Assembly: GCA_029863585.1 (NCBI GenBank)
Contig: JAOTVC010000005.1
Coordinates: 1 to 45,646 of the forward strand
Reading direction: 5' to 3'
Length of the DNA stretch: 45,646 nt
Source: Alphaproteobacteria bacterium
GTDB taxonomy: Bacteria > Pseudomonadota > Alphaproteobacteria > SMXQ01
A program made the position numbers and the translations under genes. Below the pieces are notes generated by a model. The model was not told where the DNA came from, searched no databases, and worked only from the letters and a program-made list of their open reading frames with translations. Shown here one piece after another: positions 15,449 through 21,887 of this stretch (position 1 is the first letter of the stretch; each line of letters starts with the position of its first letter).

Positions 15449-17494
15449 TTATTCCTCTCCGCAATGGATGCGGATCTCGTGAAGCTTTCCGATCTCGAAG
15501 CGATCGTCGGGACCGATGAGGGTGGTCGAGCCGAACTCCTCGATCACCGCCGGACCGGCGCCCTGAAACCCGGGCGCGAGCGACGCGCGGTCATAGATCT
15601 TGGTCGCCAGCGCCGCGCCCTGGAACGTCACCAGCCGCTCGCCTTCCGGGACCGCGTCGCCGGCGGCGCGCGGCAGGCGCGCGATATCCGGCCGGTCGAG
15701 CGCCGCGAAGGCCGAAAGATGCAGGGCCTGGAACTCGACCTCGGCCTTGGCGTCGGCATGGCCGTAGCGGCGCTTGTAGTCATGGGCGAAGGCATCCCGG
15801 ATCGCCGCCACATCGCGCAGGCCGGAAACCGGCACCTTGATGTTGTGGCGCTGGCCGCAGTAACGCATCTCCGCATGATGTTCGAAATAGACGTCCTTGG
15901 CCCCGAAGTCGCGCGCCAGCGCCTTGGCGGCGGCGTCTTCCATGGCCAGGAACTGCGCCGTCATGGTCTCCACCATTGCTTGATCGAGAGGCCCGGTGAA
16001 GGTCTCCGCCGCGTCGATCCGGGCATCGGCCAGGAGCATGCCGATGGCGGAAAAATTGCCCGGTTCCGGCGGCACGATGACCAGCGGGATGTTGAGCTCC
16101 CGCGCCAGGTTGGCGGCGTGCAGCGGCCCGCCCCCGCCATAGGAGAACAGCGCGAAGTCACGCGGGTCCAATCCGTGTTCGACCGATACCCGGCGGATCG
16201 CGCCGGCCATGGTGACGGTGGCGATGGCAAGCACGCCCTCGGCCATGCGGATGGCGCCGTCAGCGCCCCCATATCCCAGCGGGCCCGCCACCTGCTCGGC
16301 GATCGCCTGGGCGGCGCCGGGGGCGTCCAGCTTGAGCTTGCCGCCCAGGAACTTCTCGGCATTGAGGCGGCCCAGCACCAGGTTGGCGTCGGTCACGGTC
16401 GGCCGCGTGCCGCCCTGGCCGTAGCAGACCGGACCGGGGCTGGAACCGGCGCTCTCCGGTCCCACGTGGAGCCGGGTCTGATCGTCGAGCCAGGCGATGG
16501 AACCGCCGCCGGAGCCCACCTCGACGATGTCGATGACCGGCGACTTGATGGGGAAGCCCTTGACGTAGCCGTTGACGTAATAGACCGAATCCACCGAAAA
16601 GCGGCCCTGGTCGATGAGCGCGCATTTCGCCGTGGTACCGCCCATGTCGAAGGAGATCAGGTTCTTGAGGCCGAGCGCCTGGGCATAGGCGCCGGCGCCG
16701 ATGCAGCCGCCGATGGGCCCCGATTCCACCAGCGCGACCGGCTGGCGGCAGGTCCGCTCGACCGAGATCAGGCCGCCGTTGGATCCCATCATGAAGAGCG
16801 ACCCGTCGAAGCCGCGGCCCTCCATGTCGCTTTCCAGCCGGCGCACATAGGTGCTGACCTGAGGGCCGACATAGGCGTTGGCGGCGGCGGTGGAGGAGCG
16901 TTCGTATTCGTACCATTCCCGGGTCAGCTCCGTGGAATAGGTCACGTAGACGCCGGGCAGGTTGGATTTGAGGATCTCCGCCGCCTCGGCCTCATGGCGG
17001 GGGTCGAGATAGGAATTCATGAAGAAGACGGCGACCGCCTCGACGTCGAGGGACCTGAGATGCGACGCCAGGTCCGCCAGCGCTTGCACGTCCAGCGGCG
17101 TGATGATCTCGCCGTCGGCGCCGATGCGTTCCGGCACCTCGAAGCGCAGATCGCGGGGGATCAGCGGTTCGTCGCGTTCGTAATAGAGGTCGAAGGGGTC
17201 GGGCCGGTTGGCGCGGGCGATTTCCAGGACGTCGCGGAAGCCCTTGGTTGTGACCAATGCCGTCTTGGCGCCCTGGCGCTGGATCAGCGAGTTGATGACC
17301 AGGGTCGTGCCGTGGTTGAGCAGCTCGGCATCGGCCGGGCCGACACCGGCCTGATCGAAGCAGGTGAGAATACCGTCCACGAAATTGCCGTAGGTGGTCG
17401 GGCTCTTGGCGTAGATCACGTCCTTGGTGACCGGATCGAAGGCGACGAGATCGGTGAACGTCCCCCCGATGTCGACAGCGACGGCGAAACTCAT
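15449..17494 (-). CDS. hyuA: Hydantoinase A/oxoprolinase subunit
   Basis: A 681-residue HyuA-type ATPase subunit with an actin/sugar-kinase-like fold that activates the substrate by phosphorylation. VDIGGTFTDLVAFD at residues 8-21 is the N-terminal phosphate loop. NHGTTLVINSLIQRQG, MGSNGGLIS, LISFDMGGTTAKCALI and SYGGGGPLHA follow in family order, and no key block is missing. GAGGGG lies about 6-8 nt before the ATG, and a candidate promoter sits at 17537-17565. It is the first gene of a three-gene operon with HyuB and the CMD-like protein. Cytoplasmic. Oxoprolinase, N-methylhydantoinase and acetone/acetophenone carboxylase subunits share this architecture, so the exact reaction is open. Confidence 0.94.
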   Translation of the reverse strand: MSFAVAVDIGGTFTDLVAFDPVTKDVIYAKSPTTYGNFVDGILTCFDQAGVGPADAELLNHGTTLVINSLIQRQGAKTALVTTKGFRDVLEIARANRPDPFDLYYERDEPLIPRDLRFEVPERIGADGEIITPLDVQALADLASHLRSLDVEAVAVFFMNSYLDPRHEAEAAEILKSNLPGVYVTYSTELTREWYEYERSSTAAANAYVGPQVSTYVRRLESDMEGRGFDGSLFMMGSNGGLISVERTCRQPVALVESGPIGGCIGAGAYAQALGLKNLISFDMGGTTAKCALIDQGRFSVDSVYYVNGYVKGFPIKSPVIDIVEVGSGGGSIAWLDDQTRLHVGPESAGSSPGPVCYGQGGTRPTVTDANLVLGRLNAEKFLGGKLKLDAPGAAQAIAEQVAGPLGYGGADGAIRMAEGVLAIATVTMAGAIRRVSVEHGLDPRDFALFSYGGGGPLHAANLARELNIPLVIVPPEPGNFSAIGMLLADARIDAAETFTGPLDQAMVETMTAQFLAMEDAAAKALARDFGAKDVYFEHHAEMRYCGQRHNIKVPVSGLRDVAAIRDAFAHDYKRRYGHADAKAEVEFQALHLSAFAALDRPDIARLPRAAGDAVPEGERLVTFQGAALATKIYDRASLAPGFQGAGPAVIEEFGSTTLIGPDDRFEIGKLHEIRIHCGEE

Positions 17495-17536
17495 TCAAAA
17501 CCCCTCAAGTGATTGCCTCCCGTTCTTGCGCAACAT

Positions 17537-17565
17537 GACATACACCACTTCCCCAAATCCCCCAA
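17537..17565 (-). promoter_or_regulatory. Candidate promoter for the hyuA operon
   Basis: On the minus strand TTGGGG (17565-17560) and TATGTC (17542-17537) are 17 nt apart, with a predicted start near 17530 and a leader of about 36 nt before the HyuA ATG. A mirrored plus-strand pair, GTGACA (17594-17599) and ATAGGC (17617-17622), also 17 nt apart, could serve the divergent receptor gene. Confidence 0.4.
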
Positions 17566-17687
17566 CGGCGAAGCCGCCGCCCACCCAAACAAGGGTGACA
17601 CACAAGGCGGTTTCCAGATAGGCTTGCGGCTAAACTCGGCAGCCCAGCCAATGGGCGCCCTGGCTTCATTTTTTGGGGAGGTTCTTC

Positions 17688-18974
17688 ATGACCCTGAATT
17701 CCCGTGTTTCATGGCGGTCTCGGCCGCTCCTGTTCGGGCTTGCCGTGATTGCGGCGTCCGGCGCGATTTCCGCGGCCGCGACAGCCGACGTTGCGGAATT
17801 CTATAAGAACAAGCGCGTCGCCCTTTATGTGGGCAACCATCCGGGGGGCGGCTACGACGCCTACACTCGTCTTCTTGCCCGCAGCATCGGCAAGCACATC
17901 CCGGGCAACCCCAGCACCCTGGTCCGCAACATGCCGGGCGCCGCCGGGATCCGGCTGGCGAATTACCTCTACAATTCGGCACCCAAGGATGGCACCCAAA
18001 TGGGCGTCTTCGCGTCTTCCGTCGCCTTCGCGCCCCTGTTCGGGGAGACAAAGGCGCAATTCAAGACCGAAAAATATACCTGGATCGGCAATATCGATCA
18101 GACCACCGGAACCTGCACGGCGTGGCATACCTCCGGTTTCAAGACCTTCGACGACCTGTTGAAGCGTCCGGCGATCTTCGGCGCCACCGGCCCCAATGGG
18201 GTGAATTCCGAACATCCCCGCGGCTTCAACGCCCTGATCGGCACCCGGGTCCAGGTGATCCATGGCTATCCGGGGTCCACCGGCGTCCTGTTGGCGATGA
18301 AGCGCGGCGAGGTCCAGGGCGGCTGCGGCTTCGCTCTCTCCTCCCTCAAGGCGCGGCGGCGCAAGGAATGGAAATCGGGCAAGCTGCTCATCGTGGTCCA
18401 GACCGGCTTCAAGAAACATCCCGACCTGGCCGGCGTTCCGCACATATACGACTACGTGAAGACCGACGAAGACAAGAAGGTGCTCGACCTGATCTACGGG
18501 CGCCACATCCTGGGCCGGCCGCTCGCGGCACCGCCGGGCATCCCTGCCGAGCAGGCAAAGGCGCTCCGGGCCGCCTTCATGGCGACCATGAAGGATCCGG
18601 AATTCGTCAAGGGCGCCAACAAGCAGCACCTGCCGATCGAGCCCTGGGACGGCGAGCAGGTCCATAAGATCATCGACCAGTTCCTCAACTATCCGCCGGC
18701 GGTGATCCAGAAGGCGCGCGCCGCCATGCGGATCGGCAAGGTGGTCAAGGTCAAGCTGAAGAAGACCGACGGCAAGATCGTCAAGGCCGGCAAGCGCAAG
18801 CTCCAGGTGATGGATGGGGCCGGCAAGAAATACACTTTCAAGGTCTCGGGCCGGCGATCAAAGGTCACCATCGGCGGCAAGAAGGCCAAGACGAAAGCGC
18901 TGAAAGCCGGCATGAGCTGCGCCTTCAGCCATTTCGGCGACGGCGACCTCGCCAAGACAATCACGTGTAAATAA
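17688..18974 (+). CDS. TTT-family (Bug/TctC-like) periplasmic substrate-binding protein 3 with C-terminal extension
   Basis: A 428-residue secreted receptor, about 75 residues longer than its two paralogues here. The signal peptide is at about residues 1-34; the mature protein shows EFYKNKRVALYVGNHPGGGYDAY and NMPGAAGIRLANYLY. Residues about 342-428 form an added lysine-rich segment with alternating beta-like stretches (GKVVKVKLKK, LQVMDGAGKKYTFKV, SKVTIGGKKAK) and a Cys pair (MSCAF, TITCK). It looks like a small separate beta domain that I cannot name. The ATG at 17688 has GGGGAGG 6 nt upstream; the ORF-track TTG start is rejected. It is monocistronic with a strong terminator. No TctA/B partner is nearby. 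Confidence 0.9.
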   Translation: MTLNSRVSWRSRPLLFGLAVIAASGAISAAATADVAEFYKNKRVALYVGNHPGGGYDAYTRLLARSIGKHIPGNPSTLVRNMPGAAGIRLANYLYNSAPKDGTQMGVFASSVAFAPLFGETKAQFKTEKYTWIGNIDQTTGTCTAWHTSGFKTFDDLLKRPAIFGATGPNGVNSEHPRGFNALIGTRVQVIHGYPGSTGVLLAMKRGEVQGGCGFALSSLKARRRKEWKSGKLLIVVQTGFKKHPDLAGVPHIYDYVKTDEDKKVLDLIYGRHILGRPLAAPPGIPAEQAKALRAAFMATMKDPEFVKGANKQHLPIEPWDGEQVHKIIDQFLNYPPAVIQKARAAMRIGKVVKVKLKKTDGKIVKAGKRKLQVMDGAGKKYTFKVSGRRSKVTIGGKKAKTKALKAGMSCAFSHFGDGDLAKTITCK

Positions 18975-18996
18975 GCGGCGAAAACCCAACGCCTCA

Positions 18997-19028
18997 GGCG
19001 CGGCCCCGAGGGCCGCGCCTTTTCTTTT
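18997..19028 (+). terminator. Rho-independent terminator after the third Bug receptor
   Basis: GGCGCGGCC and GGCCGCGCC form a perfect 9-bp stem with a 5-nt loop, followed directly by TTTTCTTTT. It begins 22 nt past the receptor stop codon and precedes the convergent PrsW-like gene. This is the clearest terminator in the window. Confidence 0.88.
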
Positions 19029-19060
19029 GCGCGCCCTCGCGATGCCGGCCGCCGCTTGAC

Positions 19061-20056
19061 TCAGGCGCTCTGGGCGATCCGCGAGGCAGGCGCACGGTGA
19101 TGGGCGTGACCCCAGATCACCACCGCATAGAGCAGTGAAAGGGCGCCGATCAGGAAGGTGCTACCGACGTTGAAGGCGAAGAGCGAGGCCCCCGGCCCGG
19201 CGATGATGACCAGCAGGTTGAGCAGCCCGAACACGCCGAGGATCAGTGAAATCGGGGCCCAAAACGCGCGGCGGCGGGCGAACGACCGGGGCCGGGCGAA
19301 TTGCTCGGCGGCCACCCCGTCCCACCGCGCCGCCCAGGACAGGACGAGGATGGCGCCCACGCCCAGGGCCAGGAACAGGACGCCGTAGAGCTGGCGCGCC
19401 GTGGCTTCCAGGGCGCCCGGAGCATGCAGCTCTGGCTCCCCCAGGTAGAGCAGGTAATTCGAACTTCCATGCAGCAGCGCCGGCACCGCGAAGGCGCAGC
19501 ACGCCATGGCATACCGCCAACGCCCCTTCCAGGACAGCACCAGGAAGAACCCCATGATGACGCCCAGGAAAACATGATTGGGGACCGACACCAGGGCCCT
19601 CAGCATGGCGATGCGGCCCCAATTGAGGGTGCCGGCGGTGACCAGGATGTTCTCCACCGCCGCGAAGGCGCCGCCCACGGCGACCGCGATCACGATCAGG
19701 GCCGCGGGACGCACCTTGGCCCGGAAGCACAGCAGGACGCCCAGGATCGTCAGCAGCTTGAGCCCTTCCTCGACCAGGCCGCCAAACACGAAGGCGCGGA
19801 CGAACACATAGCCGTAAAGTCCGTCGAAGGTCACAAGCTCCACCAGGGTCAGCCCCTGCAGCCAGGCGAAAGACACGTTGGGCGAATGGTCAAGGAAGGA
19901 TTGGATCAACAGCGCCGGCAGCGAGATCAGCGTCCCCGCCAGGAAGGCCAGCGCCATCGGGGCGGCCGGCGTGATCGGTCCGACGCGTTCCTGGAGGTAT
20001 TTCAGCCACAGGAACACCGGCGTGAACGCCGCAAGAATCAGGAATGCATAAGTCAC
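19061..20056 (-). CDS. PrsW-family intramembrane protease-like protein
   Basis: A 331-residue inner-membrane protein with about eight to nine hydrophobic segments. The PrsW motifs are visible in order: VEEGLKLL (EExxK), FAAVENIL, VPNHVFLG and LHGSSNYLL. These Glu and His residues form the proposed active site of this CPBP-related clan; the founding member cleaves an anti-sigma factor. No sigma/anti-sigma pair is encoded here, so its target is unknown and simple scaffolding roles are possible. Translation starts at GTG (20056), with AGGGGAGG about 12 nt upstream. The upstream 230-nt gap holds three GTTAAC sites. It converges on receptor 3. Confidence 0.85.
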   Translation of the reverse strand: MTYAFLILAAFTPVFLWLKYLQERVGPITPAAPMALAFLAGTLISLPALLIQSFLDHSPNVSFAWLQGLTLVELVTFDGLYGYVFVRAFVFGGLVEEGLKLLTILGVLLCFRAKVRPAALIVIAVAVGGAFAAVENILVTAGTLNWGRIAMLRALVSVPNHVFLGVIMGFFLVLSWKGRWRYAMACCAFAVPALLHGSSNYLLYLGEPELHAPGALEATARQLYGVLFLALGVGAILVLSWAARWDGVAAEQFARPRSFARRRAFWAPISLILGVFGLLNLLVIIAGPGASLFAFNVGSTFLIGALSLLYAVVIWGHAHHRAPASRIAQSA

Positions 20057-20115
20057 TTTTTCGGTAGGCCTCCCCTAGGGCGGGTCGTTGCCCGCGCCTC
20101 GGAGTATCCCCGGCT

Positions 20116-20209
20116 GTTAACACTCTGGCAACCACTCGTTATGGTTAACGGTCGGAAAAGGCCCGGAATCCGGGCGATTTCGCGACCCAGGGTTGCATTC
20201 ATGGTTAAC
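20116..20209. promoter_or_regulatory. Cluster of three GTTAAC sites upstream of the PrsW-like gene
   Basis: GTTAAC occurs at 20116-20121, 20144-20149 and 20204-20209. The last two are part of a direct repeat ATGGTTAAC whose copies start exactly 60 nt apart. ATGGTTAA is the reverse complement of TTAACCAT, a half-site associated with the cell-cycle regulator CtrA in Caulobacter. Binding here is an inference; no full TTAA-N7-TTAA box is present. Confidence 0.4.
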
Positions 20210-20285
20210 CGATCCGGTTTTTTCGGCCCACGCCGCCACGGCCCCGAGAACGAAGGTCCCGGCGGTCAGCGCCCTCTTGCGGGCT

Positions 20286-20711
20286 TTATTCCGCGGCCGC
20301 TTCGACGCTGGAGGTCGAGACGATCTCGATGCTGTTGCCGTCGGGATCCTGGATATAGACGTGGCGCCGTCCCGGGAAGGTGGTGTGCCCGGCATTGGTG
20401 CAGATGTAATACTCGATGCCCTCGGCCTCGAAATACTTGAGCGCCCGGTCCCACTCGTCGGGCTCGACGATCATGGCGTGATGGAACAGGGTGGTTTCCA
20501 GGTCCAGCGCGCCCGGCAGGTTGGGCTTGACGTGGTTGGGCATGGAGGTGAGGACGAAGAAATCCTCGCCGCATTTCATGAACGACATGGTGTTCTTGCC
20601 GTTCTTGCGCACCAGTTCGCATCCCAGCACGTCCTGATAGAACTTGGTGGCCCGGTCGAGGTCGGTGACCGAGATGGTCAGATGGAGAAATCCCTTGGTC
20701 TTGAGCATCAT
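20286..20711 (-). CDS. VOC-family (glyoxalase/dioxygenase fold) protein 2
   Basis: A 141-residue VOC protein resembling the one at 1400-1804 through its whole length. Shared blocks include LHLTISV, a CGEDFFVL-type strand, SMPNHVKPN, FHHAMIVEP and the closing VYIQDPDGNSIEI, so the likely metal ligands (His, His, Glu) are kept. Two ATG codons are adjacent at the start. It lies 54 nt after the MetE-like gene on the same strand and is probably the third gene of the molybdoenzyme operon. The metal-dependent reaction (ring opening, lyase or isomerase) cannot be chosen from sequence. The AT-poor C-terminal tail SVEAAAE is unremarkable. Confidence 0.85.
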   Translation of the reverse strand: MMLKTKGFLHLTISVTDLDRATKFYQDVLGCELVRKNGKNTMSFMKCGEDFFVLTSMPNHVKPNLPGALDLETTLFHHAMIVEPDEWDRALKYFEAEGIEYYICTNAGHTTFPGRRHVYIQDPDGNSIEIVSTSSVEAAAE

Positions 20712-20765
20712 CCGTATCCTTCCTTTTCCCTGTCTCTCATGACTTGGCTCGCGCCCCGGCGCCGA

Positions 20766-21887
20766 TCAAACCCGGCCCCAGATCTCCCCGGCGAGGCGCA
20801 CCAGAAGTTCCAGCTTGGCAACCTCCTGCTCCTGGGTCAGCGGATTGCCGTGGTGTTCGCTGGCGAAGCCGCATTGCGGGCTGATGCAGAGCTGATCGAG
20901 GTCGACATACCCCGCCGCCTCCTCCACCCGGCGCCGCAATTCGTCGGCATCCTCCAGATCACCGGTCTTGGTGGAGACCAAGCCGAGCACGACCCTCTTG
21001 TCCTTGGGCACGCAGGCCAAGGGCGAGAAGTCCCCGGCCCGGGGACTGTCGTATTCCAGGAAGAAGCCATCGACCGCGAGCTCGTTGAACATGGCTTCCG
21101 CCACCGGGTCGTAACCACCCGCCGCCTGCCAGAATCCCCGGCTGTTGCCCCGGCACATGTGGACGCAGACGGTGAGGTCGTCGGGCCGCCCGGCAAGGGT
21201 GCGGTTCATCACCTCGAGATACCGCTTGGCGAGGTCGCGCCAATCGTCGCCGCGATCCTTGAGCGCCTGGACGATGGCCGGGTCGCCGAACTTGGCGAAG
21301 GCGGTCTCGTCGAGCTGGATATAGCGGCAGCCCGCGCCGTAGAGCGCCGCCATCTCCTTGGAAATGGCGTCGACCATGTCGTCCCAGAAGAGGTCGAGAT
21401 CGGGATAGGCGGCGCGGTCGATATTGTCGCGCCCGGCCAGGAAATGCAGGATGCAAGGCCCCGGGAGGGTGATCTTGACGGTGCGCTTGGTCCGCGCGGC
21501 GAGGTATTTGAAGTCCTCCACATGGACCGGGTGCATCCAGCGCATGCGGGCGAAGATTTCCGGCTGGGCGGCGCCTTTGCGCTCGCCCTCGGCATTGGTG
21601 TAGTACCAGGACTTCGACGCCTCGATCCCCGGGCGCACCCCGCCCAACCCGTCGACATAGAAGCCGCCGTAATAGTTCCGCCGCCGGAACTCGCCGTCGG
21701 TGATGGTCATCAGGCCGGCTTCCTCCTGCAGGCGGACGACGTCGTCGATGGCGCGGTCCTCTATCCGGGCCAGGGCGTCCCGCTCCATCTCGCCGCGGCC
21801 ATAGGCTTCCCGGGCGCGCACCAGGTCGGCGGGGCGCAACAGGCTGCCGACGTGATCGGCCCGGTAGGGCGGAGGGGGCGCGGTCAT
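20766..21887 (-). CDS. MetE-like (cobalamin-independent methionine synthase fold) zinc methyl/alkyltransferase 1
   Basis: A 373-residue protein matching only the catalytic C-terminal barrel of MetE (COG0620); the N-terminal folate-binding barrel is absent. The zinc ligands are all visible: His243 and Cys245 in VHMCRG, Glu278 in FLEYDSPRAG and Cys339 in SPQCGF. It therefore probably activates a thiol. Such short homologues include core methionine synthases and epoxyalkane:coenzyme M transferases, and many lie in catabolic clusters with no known reaction. The ORF track extends to 22190, but the true ATG (21887) overlaps the molybdoenzyme stop as ATGA, giving translational coupling. That coupling suggests a shared pathway, not methionine synthesis, though this is inference. 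Confidence 0.88.
   Translation of the reverse strand: MTAPPPPYRADHVGSLLRPADLVRAREAYGRGEMERDALARIEDRAIDDVVRLQEEAGLMTITDGEFRRRNYYGGFYVDGLGGVRPGIEASKSWYYTNAEGERKGAAQPEIFARMRWMHPVHVEDFKYLAARTKRTVKITLPGPCILHFLAGRDNIDRAAYPDLDLFWDDMVDAISKEMAALYGAGCRYIQLDETAFAKFGDPAIVQALKDRGDDWRDLAKRYLEVMNRTLAGRPDDLTVCVHMCRGNSRGFWQAAGGYDPVAEAMFNELAVDGFFLEYDSPRAGDFSPLACVPKDKRVVLGLVSTKTGDLEDADELRRRVEEAAGYVDLDQLCISPQCGFASEHHGNPLTQEQEVAKLELLVRLAGEIWGRV

Noticed and set aside
13695-15482. Long plus-strand ORF of 595 codons opposite hyuB
   Set aside because: A shadow of a GC-rich coding strand; composition is Gly/Ala/Arg/His-rich with no family motifs, while the minus strand encodes a clear HyuB.
15464-17512. Plus-strand ORF of 682 codons opposite hyuA
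   Set aside because: Antisense open frame caused by high GC at third codon positions; no recognisable protein features.
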